From the NCBI GenBank assembly GCA_003290165.1, contig QNQO01002099.1, forward strand, positions 62,001 to 126,000: 64,000 bases of DNA, in the 5' to 3' direction. Of the stretch, positions 23,791 to 35,034 are shown piece by piece. The translations under genes and the position numbers were made by a program. This DNA comes from Berberis thunbergii (Eukaryota > Streptophyta > Magnoliopsida > Ranunculales > Berberidaceae). Each line of letters opens with the position of its first letter. Position 1 is the first letter of the stretch. The notes below the pieces were generated by a model. That model did no database searches and was not told the origin of the DNA. It was given only the letters and a program-made list of their open reading frames with translations.

Positions 23791-23859
23791 TCTCATTGAA
23801 TATAAAGAGAAATCAAGCCTCGGCGAGAAAGAACACAGAGATATTTGCACAACAAAAGC

Positions 23860-25095
23860 ACAACCAAATTGGATGACTCGGATACTAGAATATATAGCGA
23901 TCAGAGCCCTACTAACCAAGAAGGCCGAAACACGAAGACTTATAAACAGGGTCGCAAGGTACACTCTCCTGAACGATAAGTTATATAGGAGGTTGGTAAT
24001 AGGGCCCTTGCTTCGATGCCTATCGCCTTCAGGGGCAAGCCAAGTCTTGGGCGCCATTCACAATGGCATATGCAGAAATCACCCAGGCGGGAGAACCCTT
24101 GCCCATAAGGCCATGACTCTAGGCTATTACTGGTCTACGATGCAGTGAGACACTAAAGACATCGTCCGCAAGTGCAACAAATGCCAGAGGTTCGCGCTAC
24201 ACACCCATATGCTAGCACGACCGCTAATCCCAATGACTAGTCCATGGTCGTTCGCACAATGGAAAATGGACATCGTCGGGTCGCTTCCAGTGTCAACTGG
24301 TAAAAATATCCTCCTTGTCTCCATCGACTACTTCACCAAGTGGGTCGAGGCTGAGCCCCTATTTAGAATAGGACAGGTCCAGATCAAAAAATTCATATGG
24401 ACCACCATCGTCTATAGATTTGGCATCCTCAAAGCATTGGTCAGTGACAACGAAACCCAGTTTGAAGGTAGCAAGGCTAACAAACTGTGCAAAAGTTTGG
24501 GAGTCAAACACCACTTCTCCTCACCAAGACACCCCCAGGCCAACGGCCAAGCGGAAGTTACTAACAGGACAATCTTAGAAGCCAACAAAAGAAAACTTGA
24601 TGCAGCCAAAGGAAAATGAGTCTCAGAGCTACTAGGAATATTCTAGGCATATCAAACAACTAAGAAAATCTTTACCGAAAAGACACCCTTCGCCCTAGCA
24701 TATGGGTCAAAAGCTATGGTTCCAGTGGAGCTCGAGGTGCCATCCTTTCGGATGGCAGAGTTCAGACCAAACGGCAACGAGAAGCCTTACGTGTGGGACT
24801 AGACCTCCCCGACGAAAAATGGAATCTAGCATCCGCCAAGATAGCCGCCTACCAACAACGGATGGTGCAATACTACAACAACAAGATCAAGCCACACAAA
24901 TTCAAGGTGGGAGATTAGGAACTCAGGAAGACCCAACAAAACACCAAGGAAGCCTAAGCAGGAAAGCTAAATCCGAATTGGGAAGGACCTTATAGAGTTG
25001 CCAAATCAACAGACCGGGAACATACTGGCTGGAAGACGCCGATGGTGATGGGCTTAAACGACCATGGAATGTAGAGCATCTGAAAAATATTATCA
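23860..25095 (+). pseudogene. Integrase of retrotransposon 2
   Basis: The zinc-binding N-terminal part (GICRNHPGGRTLAHKAMTLGYYW) ends with an early TGA at 24147. The core domain is a continuous frame (24209-24619) keeping all three acidic positions, in MDIVG, SDNETQFEG and HPQANGQAE. The C-terminal part is shifted and ends near 25090 (WNVEHLKNIINK). The core looks less damaged than that of element 1. Confidence 0.7.
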
Positions 25096-25376
25096 ATAAA
25101 AAAAAATCTTTTACCAAAATTTCCATTGTTGTCCGTTATAACCCTATACCAACCCGGCTATGACCAAACTCAAATATCAGCCCAAAGTCTAATCGCCTTT
25201 GCGCAGATCATGACGACGGAGGAAGTGAGAGTCTAGTCAGCGTTGGTCTGCTAATGAAAACGACTCGCCAAGGGATCATTGCTCTCAATACAGACAATGA
25301 TCGTCGAACTTGCCAGGTAAGCTCTGCCAGTTTGTGACTGATGACGACTGCTTATGGTGCCCAAAGCCTAATCTGT

Positions 25377-26093
25377 ATTGGGAACTATCTCCCGCATATC
25401 TAGGAGCTCAGAGCTAACAGGAAACTTTCCTCCTACAGCACAACTCCTAATCAGATAGGGATATCCATGAAGATCTCCTCCCTAATTTACGCCTATGATG
25501 ACCTAGTTAAACCAGGACTCCTTGTAGAGCTGAAAATGGAACTGGCTTACATCAGTTTTAAAATTTTCAAACCGAACCGACCATTAACAAAATCGAATCG
25601 ATTCTAATTTATGCAAACCATAACCGAAACCGACTAAAATCAAAACAAAACCGAAATAAAACCGAACCAGCCGACTATTTTAAACATATTGTATTATTTA
25701 TATATAAAATATATATTATTTATTATATATATTCGGTCGGTTCGGTTTGGTAGGTTAAAATCACATAGAAATCGAAAACCGAACCGACTACTTCGGTTTT
25801 GAATTTTTTAAAACCAAAACGATTGGTTCGGTTTAGATTGATTCGGTCGGTTGATCGATTTTTTGTTCAGCCCTAACTTCTTGTCCTATAAATAAGACAT
25901 GATGTTGGTAAGTTAAGGTATACTACAAATTCCCTGTTACAACATTACACCATCCTCAGAGCCATGTCTGACTTTAGCATCGGAGTGTCATCGGCCACTA
26001 CAACATTGGTCCATGGTTCATGTGTGCTACTTGTGCAGGTCAACAAGTCAGCAGGAACCAGATTTGAGCAGGGAGTGAAAAATGACTACATCA
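25377..26093 (+). repeat. Truncated 3' LTR of retrotransposon 2, with MITE inside
   Basis: Matches 20413-20775 of the 5' LTR once the 351-bp insertion and its 8-bp duplication are removed (358 against 363 bp). The upstream 315 bp of the LTR are missing, replaced by 184-bp-type repeat sequence ending at about 25376. Confidence 0.75.
25525..25875. mobile_element. hAT-like MITE related to the Pack element
   Basis: 351 bp, starting TAGAGCTGAA and ending TTCAGCCCTA. The flanking 8-mers ACTCCTTG (25517-25524) and ACTTCTTG (25876-25883) differ at one base. The arms are made of AACCGAACCGA-type repeats in inverted orientation (GAACCGACC left, GGTCGGTTCGG right), around an AT core. The termini and arms match those of the 1011-bp Pack element, so this is the cargo-free form of the family. 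Confidence 0.8.
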
Positions 26094-26640
26094 ACAATGA
26101 TGGCCAAACTTGACCAAAGTTTTGTCAGTTCATTAAGACTGATGAAGAGAACTTCTGGTCCACTGTAATGCCTAGTCCGCCAAGAGCGGACAAATATGGT
26201 TTAGAAGGTGAAAGTCTAGTCAAAGCTTGTGAAGCATGATCAAGATGACTTGCCAGGGATCATTGTCCAACCATAAACAATGATGGTCGAACTTGACCAA
26301 AGTTTAGTTAGCTCATTAAGACTGATGAAGACAACTTTTAGTCCGCTCTAACACCTCATTGTTCGACCATAGACAATGATGGCCGAACTTGACCAAAATT
26401 TAATCAGCTCATTAAGACTGATGAAGACAACTTCTGGTCCGCTCTGACGCCTAGTCCGCTAAGAACAAAGATGACTTAGAAAGTGGGAGTCTAGTCAGAG
26501 CTCGTGAAGCCTGATTAAGATGGCTTTCCAAAGATCATTGTCCGACCATAGACAATGACCTGACCAAAGTTTAGTCAGTTAATTAAGGTTGATGAATACA
26601 ACTTCTGGTATGTTCTACAGCCTAGCTTGCCAATAGCGGA
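26094..26640 (+). repeat. ~184-bp tandem repeats of retrotransposon 1 (right part)
   Basis: Continuation of the array split by element 2. Unit landmarks (ACAATGA) fall at 26094, 26277, 26373 and 26552, so one unit is shortened to about 96 bp and the others are about 180 bp. Confidence 0.75.
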
Positions 26641-26881
26641 TTAAGATGGCTTGAGAAATTGAAAGTATAATTAACTTATGGATTCAAATGATTTATGGTC
26701 CGCCAAGAATGCTTGACTTCAAAAGCGCATACAAGTTGAGTGGTTAGAACTCACAGGAACAAGTTAACTAGACAATTCCCAGACTTAGTGAAATTTCATG
26801 TCTAAAGACCAACACCATGGCAAGGCAATACAGAATAGATTCAGCAAGAAGAGTCTAGAAAATACAAGTGCAAAGTGTTAC

Positions 26882-29367
26882 TTAACAGGAGTTGGGCTTA
26901 ACAGGAAAAGAAACAGGGAATGGCTCTGTGAGGACTACGGCTTCGGCATCCTGATCTGGATCATCCTCTTCTTGTGAATGATCATAAACTTCTTCAAACT
27001 TCACATAGTTCACCTGTCTGTAATAAGAGAGATCCCAGTCAGCATGATCCTCTTCCATTAACTCCGACAGCTCTAGCCTTCATTTCACCACTCTGCTAAA
27101 CTAGAACGTGCCCTGAGCCTTGAAAAGCTCCTCCTCATGAGCATTTGACTCCACAAGCTCTCACTCCGCCAACTCCACCCTATTCACCAATGCATAAGCA
27201 TCAGCTCTGGATTGCTCAGTGCTTAGCTTATATTTGATCAAGCTGAGCTCATTTTGCGTCCGGAGAAGTTGTTTTTTTCCTGCCTTTACGCACTTAGCAT
27301 TGAAACCAATGTCGGCATCCAGCTGCCGACATCGGGCAGCCCATTCAGATTCCTTGCTGTTATTCTCAATGTTCGGAGCCTAAATTTCATACTGCATCTT
27401 GGCCATAGTCTCCCTGGCAAGCTTCAGGTCGTGCTGGGCATGACTCAACTCTTCCTCCAACCTGTCCTCCACAGACACCACTTCTGCCAAATCAGACTTA
27501 AGTGACTCCAAGTGAACCCTTTGAGCCTCCAATTTGTCAGCAAGGCCTCCAAATGGACCTTCGATTGAGCGGGCCTTTGTCTTGAATTAACACCCGCTTA
27601 ATCAGCCTTGCCTTCAAAATGCTTATTCAATAACTCAATCTCGTGGAGAGCATCGAAATACAACTTCTGCAGATGTGCAAAAACTCGTTCCATGGTGTAC
27701 ACTCTCTCACAAGCAACCTCTACCTCTGTTCTAGCAACGACAACTTGGTTTAGATATGACATCCCCGGCATCAGATGTCTCTATCCCTTGACCATACGCT
27801 CACCCTGTGTATCTCCTTTTAGCTTCGGAACAAGATTGGCCAACCAATTGTACCACCTACTTATATGCTTTCTGGAAACATAATAAATATCCACTTCCTT
27901 ATGCCAGTCCTGATTGCTCATTTTCACCATATCTGGGGAAAAAAATTGATCCACGCATCTAGATGAAGATCTTTTTGGCCCACAAACACTCCAGCACCAC
28001 CCTTCACCGTCTTCACAGCATTTGGAGCCACCTCCACCATTTTCTACTTGCAAACAGCGACTGGCTCCTTCTCACTTGCCAATTCAGGAGCAATTGAAAG
28101 GGAGGAAGGTAGGAAAGCACTCCTCAGATCGACTGCCACCTTCAGTCGAGGTTGAGAACCAAAGGGAGGGCATTACAGACGACGATGGGGGACATTTCAC
28201 AGTAGGGGCGACGGTCGGGAGATATTTTGCCAGACTGAGAGGACTCTTGCTCCAAAGAGGGGTCATATTTGAAGTCCTTCAGAGGAAAAAAGAAAAAGGA
28301 GTCTAGCCAGCATAAGGTGAGGCAGCCATTCCTGCCTGCAGTAGCAAGTTGTTCAAAACCTTCGTCTGCTCATTGTTCAGCTTCATCACATCCTCTACTG
28401 CTACCATTCTAAGGTACTCGCTATCCAAGTTAGGAAGGGAAATAGGAGCTTTAGCCTGAGTATCTTGTCTCTCAAACATGACAAATTCCCTTTTTGTGAA
28501 TGCAATAAGTTCCTTCTCCGCCACATTTAACCCCTCCTCCAAAGGGGCTAATAATCTGGAAGTAGTCTTAGCCACATTTCGAGGCTTCTTAGAAAGCAGA
28601 TATGAGAAGTGTATTGCATCCAACTCCGCCTTCCTTGACGGACTAAGAATCTTGACCTTTGGGAGTTTCCTCTTATTCGAAGGAGGTCTGCCAGTAGGCT
28701 TTGACTTTGAGATTCTGAAAGAGTGGGAGCCTCATGTCAGTAACCGCTACGCTTGATATTGTCAAGCTGCACAACATCTTCCATTCTCATGAAGGGTAGT
28801 TCAGAAATTTGGTCCAAGGCTTTTTTCCTCTAAAAAAAAGGGCGCTGGAAGTTTTTCTACAAAAACAACAGTTCAATATGCAATCAACTTGGAGCAATAA
28901 AGGTCTTATACTCACTCTGTTGTTTAAACTTCCGATTGATCGGAGAACTTGATCAAAGTACTTCGAATCTGCAGAAATCATAAAGCAATTATTCTACCAG
29001 AACTTAAAATTATCAAGCAGAGTGCCCAAACAGGTAACCACAACACACAGATAGCATGCTCGTTTAACTGAGGAGAGGTCAGTAGTTGGATCACCCTCGA
29101 AGGCCAACGTCATTCACCCTGATCAAAACAACAATCAAAGTTTTGTACCCATTTGGCACGAGGAATGTTAAGGTACGCTAAGAAGCGCCAAATATCTTCA
29201 ACGACAGGAAAATGAACGCCTGAATGGAACATGCCCATGTGCAAGCAAATGAATCCACTCAGAGGAGAAAATGGTGTCTAACCAGCTCCCAATGTAAAGA
29301 GACCCAGATCATCGAGGATCTGATATTTTTCACGAAAATCCACCAAATCCGAAATTAACCTCTCCAT
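26882..29367 (-). pseudogene. Antisense accessory ORF of retrotransposon 1
   Basis: Lies between the repeats and the 3' LTR, opposite in strand to gag-pol. Reading leftwards from a Met at 29367, an N-terminal region contains SGFICLHMGMFHSGVHFPVV then FLAYLNIPRAKWVQN. I associate this pattern with the putative gypsy-type transposon domain (Pfam family 04195, from memory). A middle part follows (28623-28303, ending near SPYAG). A long heptad-type coiled coil comes next (about 27540-27150, for example ESLKSDLAEVV, RLEEELSHAQHDLKLARE). An acidic tail ends at TAA 26882-26884. Stops interrupt it (one in GAG*TPFS near 29270). Tat-lineage elements are known to carry such extra ORFs; their function is unknown. 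Confidence 0.6.
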
Positions 29368-29733
29368 GAAAAACGCAACCTTCAGCGACTAGTTTTATCA
29401 TAAAACTGATTTTGGCCCTCCATTGAAAAGTGTATGAACCTTTGATTACAATTGCAAACACGAAAGTTAAACAGAGCAAGAACACAGAAGCAAAGTGACA
29501 AAGTAGAGTCTCGGAAAAATTGCAAAAAAAAAAAAAAAAAAAAAATCAACTCTGCAAGGAGGAAGACTTATATAAAGGTGAAAAAGTTTGCGCCTTTTTT
29601 AGCAGTCATGTGCGCAATTAATGATTGTGCCGCACGAGAAAACATTTCAGACTCAATCATCACAACTATCTAGTTCCCTTATGACGTAACTTAACGGACC
29701 GGCGAGCTGGCCCACTAACTCGGGGAGAGCAGT

Positions 29734-30336
29734 TGATGATACATCAAACTGTCTTGTAATCTAATCCATACACGTGGCATGATGATCTCGTCGACAAAGT
29801 GGAGCGAGCCCAAATAAACGCCCAATATGATCCATCCCAAACGACAGATAATCAAGCCCTGATCACTCCAAGCCCACTGAGGTGAGTATCTAAGAATTGG
29901 ACCCATGCAATCAGGCATTTTTCAGTCCATAAGTCAAATGATCAAACCCAGAACCCATAAGACCAAATAAGGCAAGTATCTAGGAGTTTGACCTAAGACA
30001 AACAGGCCAGTAATGCACTGACTCCTAGTAGGAAACAATCATCAGAGTATAAGTCGTGCATGGAAACTCTCCAGCATGGACAACTGAGAAGGATCTCTAA
30101 CTGATATCTTTCATTAAAGCACACCACCAAAAGCATAGCTGAATAATGACTCTTGCATGATAATATATAACAAGGTTGAGGAATAAAGGTACGCTACAGA
30201 ACCCTAATCTCAATCAATACACCATTCTCTACACCTTGTCTGAATTTAACATCAGTGTCATCGGCCGCCACAACGGTGGTTTTTAGCTCAAGTCTGTTCC
30301 TTGTGCAGGTCAAGGTCAAGGAGAACGGATCTATCA
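29734..30336 (+). repeat. 3' LTR of retrotransposon 1
   Basis: 603-bp LTR preceded by a purine-rich tract (CGGGGAGAGCAG). It diverges from the 5' copy by many scattered substitutions and small indels, consistent with an old insertion. Confidence 0.85.
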
Positions 30337-31155
30337 ACTTCATTATCATCACATAACAGATTTAAACCATCAAAGAGAAGTATTTGCGTATGGTGTTGAA
30401 TGTCGAGAGTGCTTTCAATTTAAGATTTGGCATCTCCACCTTCGTGGAAAAAAAAACCTAGCTACACTCCTACAATTTTAGGTACTACGATCAACAAAAG
30501 TGTAAGAAAACCATCAAATAAACATGCAAGAGAAGTAAAGTGAACTAGTGAAGGGAACAACACTTGCATACAACCATACAACCCATTGCCCAATGGTTTC
30601 ACTAGGCAAGGAAGGAAGGTTTTGCACGGTTTGAAATTTTAGAAGTTGCAAGCACTCAACATATGACTATTTTACACTATGCTTTAATGTGTAGACGAAT
30701 TAGATTTACCCAGCCAATGACATGTCTGAGTGTGGGTGCTCTAATGGCTCTTAGGTAAAGAGAATTGAAAATATGAGAGCATACCTTCTTGCAGCCAAAA
30801 AGAGAAAACCAAACCTCGAGAACGTACAAATTTTTTGGTATACATTATCACCCAGTGTAAATGAACAGATAGAGAACGATCCTGTGGACATTAAAAAGTT
30901 GTCTAACGCCCTAATTGGATCAGGGTAGCACATAACAAGAAATTATTGCTTACCAATGTCTTTACAAAAGATTTGAAAAGGCAGCGATCACTCCACACTA
31001 CCATTTCCTCTTTCTCACACAACCATTGAGTTTTTTTTTTTTTTTTTACTTACTCACACCACAAAAACATATGCATAACTTAACATAGCAACTCAAACTC
31101 AAAACGCAAAAACGCAAAACAAGGTAACTTTCAACCAATTTAAACCCTCAATTAA
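30337..31155. other. Intergenic, no gene seen
   Basis: AT-rich. A minus-strand 60-codon frame at 30751-30933 ends a block with AARR then GT, reminiscent of the SDR first exon, but nothing follows it. There is a T23 run at about 31026-31048. Confidence 0.4.
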
Positions 31156-31159
31156 TACT

Positions 31160-31690
31160 GATTCTCAAACTCACAAAAATAGTAGTATTATGAGTTATTT
31201 AATAAACACAACTTGAATCACTTGAAAATGTTTTGAAATGAGCAAGTCATAATTATTTTACTAAAGTCGCGCAAATCTGTCTTGCAATGAAAATGGGAGT
31301 GTCCCTGACTTTCGGCCAACTTATATGCTCGATCAAGATCGATTCTCAAGTTCATTCAAACACAAAAATTGTAGTACTATGAGTTATCTAATAATCAAAA
31401 TTTGAATCACTTGAAAATGTTTTGAAATGAGCAAGTTATGATCATTTTACTAAAATCACGCAAATTTGTCTCGCAGTGAAAACGGGATAGTGTTCCTGAC
31501 TTTCAGCCAACTTACGTGCTCGATCAAGACCGATTCTCAAGTTGATCAAACAAATATTTTAGTACTCTGAGTTATCTAATAAACACAGCTTGAATCACTT
31601 GAAAATGTTTTGAAATTAGCAAGTAATGGTAATTTTACTGAAGTTGCACAAATCTGTCCAAAAAGTGCAAAATCTCGCCTAAAACAATGT
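31160..31690 (+). repeat. Three tandem repeats of ~185 bp
   Basis: Units begin near GATTCTCAA at about 31160, 31341 and 31531. Each contains GTACTATGAGTTATCTAATAA-like sequence, CACTTGAAAATGTTTTGAAAT, CGCAAAT.TGTC and GCTCGATCAAGA.CGATTCTC. Non-coding; possibly the subterminal repeats of an unrecognised element. Confidence 0.6.
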
Positions 31691-32350
31691 GATGTTTTTG
31701 CAAAAACTCGCAAAGTTCCAAGCAAACAGGAAATTTCAGCAAAAAAATTTATTGTTCGCCCAGATCAATACGAGGTTTTGCAAAAACCTCACATTGGCTT
31801 AGGCAAACAAATATTTTTTTTGTGATTTCTAAAGTTTACTTTGTTTTTGTGATTGAAAAATTTCTAAAGTTTTCTTGAGATTATTTTGTTTTTTCTGAAA
31901 ATTTTTTGGGAGGTTGCGATTTGGGGTTCGATTTTTAAGGGTTTTGATTTTGATGGAGGGGAAAGAGATTGGTTTTGATTTTGCAAGAGATTTGAATGTG
32001 AAAAAAGATTTGCAAGAAATTTGACTCTGAGAGAGAAGAGATTTGAATGGGAGAGGGAGGAATGGAGTTTTGATTTGAATGGAGAAGGGGAAAATGTTGA
32101 TTTTTTGTTTATATAGGTGGTGTGAAAAAGTGTGGTGGTATGAGAAAAAAAGTAAATGGTGTAGGAGAGTAGAATAGTGCGAGAAAGAGAAAATGGTAGT
32201 GTGGAGTTAATTAGCTCTATTCAAGTCATAATGGTGCCCTGTCCTTCATTTATTCTAAAGGAAAAAAAAAGAAATCAATGTACAGTTACTAGCTCTTCCA
32301 TCTTTTTATTTGATTTTATCACTTTTGATTGTGAAGACAATGCGAGAACT
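31690..32350. other. Purine-rich intergenic sequence
   Basis: The stretch 31940-32200 is GA-rich on the plus strand (GAGAGAGAAGAGATTTGAATGG type). The small frames here are low-complexity artefacts. No gene seen. Confidence 0.45.
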
Positions 32351-32432
32351 TCTAGGGAGCGAGGGACGCCCCCACCGCCTACTCTCCTTGAGATGAGCAA
32401 GGGTGGCGGTGGGGGCGTCCCTCGCTCCCTAG
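32351..32432. repeat. Palindromic hairpin element, copy 2 (near perfect)
   Basis: 82 bp. The arm TCTAGGGAGCGAGGGACGCC continues with CCCACCGCC and is exactly repeated in inverted orientation at the other end, giving a perfect 29-bp stem with an approximately 24-nt loop. It is very GC-rich inside AT-rich DNA. Same family as 2956-3038. Confidence 0.8.
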
Positions 32433-32740
32433 AATTTCCCAAACAATATATATAACATCAAAAGGGAAGACGAACATACAAGGGAAACGAGGAGCTCACA
32501 AACAAAAGACCAATGAGGAAAACACTAAATAACTAAAATAGACTACAAGAACAAACAATGGATTCCCTAGAAACTCCAAACCATGATCTTAATGTTTTCC
32601 CATATACTCTCCACCTTCGACTCTTCCCTTCAAATAAATGATGATTCCTTCCTTTCCAAATAGACCAATGAACTGTGAACTGCAAACCAGTTCCATATCC
32701 AATTGCCTTTTCAAGTGAAAAAAAATAAAAAATAAAAATA

Positions 32741-32802
<62 letters not shown>

Positions 32803-33310
32803 TAAACCTTGCCATTAGACAATATGATCAGCCCACTGCCTATCTTATCGACTAAAGGAGTCAGCCGTTGGAGGTACACCTCCACATTCCATCACCAATA
32901 CAGTCGAGACTTGCTTAGTAAAAACACACTGGAGGAACAGATGGACAATAGATTTTGAGTGTGTTCAACAAATTAAGGGCGAGATAGTATATGAGTTTCC
33001 TCACTGAGCATGGTAATAAAAAGCGTGGTACTATACACCAGTATTCATAAAGCTTCCGTCATATTCATCATCATCATATTACAATCATCATATTACAAAG
33101 ACTAGATCATAAGCATATATTACATTCAACTCCAGTTTATAGGTGATTATAACAAGACCACAACTTTGACGATCTAAATCTAAACTATATACTACAAATG
33201 TCTCAGGAAATGGCTCAAAAGATAAACTAGTAATGCACATTGAGTAACACTATATATCTACCAAAACATTCATCCCTTACTTATATTGCAAGACTAGAGT
33301 GTTGGTAACA
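32433..33310. other. Intergenic with AT microsatellite
   Basis: Holds an (AT)n tract at about 32742-32800. Its minus-strand frame of alternating Ile/Tyr is not a gene. On the minus strand near 32600-32690 there are weak LINE-like words. The right end includes the 3' UTR of the small gene that starts at 33311. Confidence 0.45.
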
Positions 33311-35034
33311 CTAACGAGGCTCTTTTGTAGAAGCTGATGTAGGCTTCCCACTTTCACTTTCTTGAGATTCCTTCTTTGAGCCAAAGATGAAACTTTTCAA
33401 CGAATTTTCTGCTGATTGAATACTCTGCTTGATCTGCCATTGCAACTGAACTTATGAGAACTTCAAACAACATAGACAGGTAGCAAAAGTACAGTCCAAC
33501 ACAGTAACTTAGACGATTGACTATGTTCACTAGTTCAATCAAGACCCTCACATTCACCGTTTTCAATCATTTAGTAACCCACTACGCTACAGTTCTGAAT
33601 TACGGAAGTCAATAAGTCTCATATAATTGTGAATTCTTGAGCAAGTTCTCTTGTATAACCAAGAGAAATGAGTGGCTACATCTTTAAAACATACCACATT
33701 ATTGAGTTGAATGGCTACTTAGAATTGCAAAGTAAAGAGTTCAGTATTGAGTCTTGAAATTCTAAGAGACAATTCATCAAACAATTTCAATAATACAAGT
33801 CTTTGATGAAATAAGCATTCCCATATACACTAATTACCACATTATTGAGTTGAAAGGCTACTTAGCACACTGCAATAGAATTGCAGGATGGATGCAAGTA
33901 TTGAAAGTATATTCAGTCCAAATAATTAATTTGTACTGAATTTTACAATTAGTTTGATAGACACAAAAAAATAGATTCAGGTTTAGCAATAGGACCCTCT
34001 GCCAAGGTGCATCGCACAGTTTTCTATGATACTTGCAGCTAAAGATCTCTTCAACATACAAACTAGTAAGCAGGATTCCAAACTTTTTCCATTAACAAAA
34101 CTTTCCATAGCAGCCAAGCAAAGAGTTCAGTATTGAGTCTTGAAATTCTAAGAGACATTTCATCAAACAATTTCAACAATACAAGTCTTTGATGAAATAA
34201 GCATTCCCATAGACACTAATTACCACATTATTGAGTTGAAAGGCTACTTAGCACACTGCAATAGAATTGCAGGATGGATGCAGGTATTGAAAGTATATTC
34301 AGTCCAAATAATTAATTTGTACTGAATACTGCAATTAGTTTGATAGACACAAAAAAATAGATTCAGGTTTAGCAATATGACCCTCTGCCAAGGTGCATCG
34401 CACAGTTTTCTATGATACTTGCAGCTAAAGATCTCTTCAACATACAAACTAGTAAGCAGGATTCCAAACTTTTTCCATTAACAAAACTTTCCATAGCAGC
34501 CAAGTAAAGAGTTCAGTATTGAGTCTTGAAATTCTAAGAGACATTTCATCAAACAATTTCAATAATACAAGTCTTTGATAAAATAAGCATTCCCATATAC
34601 ACTAATCTACAAGAAAAACATCTACCTATTCAATCCATAATTTACTCTTTGCATATTATTACTAACCCAATCAAACTTTCGGCCAAAAAGGCTTCAAATG
34701 AAACATACCCACCAAAGATTTAGTGATCCTAAGCCAATAAATTGAAACCAAAGAGACCCAAAACAAGATTTCAATCAGAAGGAGAAATACCCATTTGACA
34801 TAATCAACAAAAAAAACCAACTAAGCCATTTAGAATTCAGAAAAATTGGAAAAACAAGTAGAACCCAATTACATAAATTCTATGATGAAATCGAGAATGG
34901 GAAGTAGAAATACTGCATACAGGGTTGAGGATGTTGGGTTCGGGACCGTAATCGGCGGTGAGGAGGAAGTAGGAAGCAGTGATAGTGGCCACCATGGTTG
35001 TTCTTCTCACTAACTTCTCTGTCTTTGGATCCAT
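33311..35034 (-). CDS. Conserved plant protein of 78 residues, function unknown
   Basis: Two exons on the minus strand: 35034-34921 (38 codons, MDPKTEKLVRRTTMVATITA then SYFLLTADYGPEPNILNP) and 33433-33311 (40 codons plus TAG). The 1487-bp phase-0 intron has GT at 34920 and AG before 33433. The product has a short basic N-terminus, a hydrophobic segment at about residues 14-27 that could be a membrane anchor, a YGPEPN..NP turn, an amphipathic part (IKQSIQSAENSLKSFIFGSK) and a Ser/Lys/Glu-rich tail. I recognise this arrangement as a small uncharacterised protein conserved in land plants, possibly organellar, but know no function. The intron carries a 386-bp tandem duplication. Confidence 0.75.
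33735..34606. repeat. 386-bp tandem duplication inside an intron
   Basis: Period exactly 386 bp: AAGAGTTCAGTATTGAGTCT occurs at 33735, 34121 and 34507. That gives two full units and a third partial unit of about 100 bp. A further partial match to the unit (ACCACATTATTGAGTTGAA) precedes it near 33691. The units differ by only a few substitutions, so the duplication is fairly recent. Confidence 0.9.

Larger units (their letters stand above)
20099..26093 (+). mobile_element. Ty3/gypsy (Tat-type) retrotransposon 2, nested in element 1
   Basis: Inserted in the tandem-repeat array of element 1 with a perfect 5-bp target duplication ACAAT (20094-20098 and 26094-26098). The 5' LTR is 20099-20775, followed by the PBS GTTTGGCATCGTCCGTGGGG. 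The 3' LTR (25377-26093) lacks about the first 315 bp of the LTR and is interrupted by the hAT-like MITE at 25525-25875. The interior holds gag, protease, RT, RNase H and integrase pieces with many stops. Same lineage as element 1 but clearly a different family. Confidence 0.85.
12605..30336 (+). mobile_element. Ty3/gypsy (Tat-type) retrotransposon 1, decayed and nested
   Basis: Bounded by LTRs at 12605-13223 and 29734-30336 that share TG..CTATCA termini and long matches such as CATACACGTGGCATGATGAT. The PBS TTTGGCACCGTCCGTGGGG follows the 5' LTR. Order inside is gag, protease, RT, RNase H, a second archaeal-type RNase H and integrase, then a ~184-bp tandem-repeat zone and a decayed antisense ORF. 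The second RNase H and the antisense ORF are Tat/Retand/Ogre traits. A second Tat element (20099-26093) and a hAT-like element (18204-19214) are inserted in it. No matching target duplication is visible at its outer ends. All frames carry stops or shifts. Confidence 0.85.

Noticed and set aside
30751..30933. Possible third SDR first exon (AARR followed by GT on the minus strand)
   Set aside because: Similarity is only a few residues, with no SDR exon 2 or 3 downstream.
32589..32885. 98-codon minus-strand frame
   Set aside because: It runs through the (AT)n microsatellite and encodes alternating Ile-Tyr; low-complexity artefact.
33858..34447. Two nearly identical 67-codon minus-strand frames
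   Set aside because: They are copies of the same intron segment produced by the 386-bp tandem duplication, not a gene pair.
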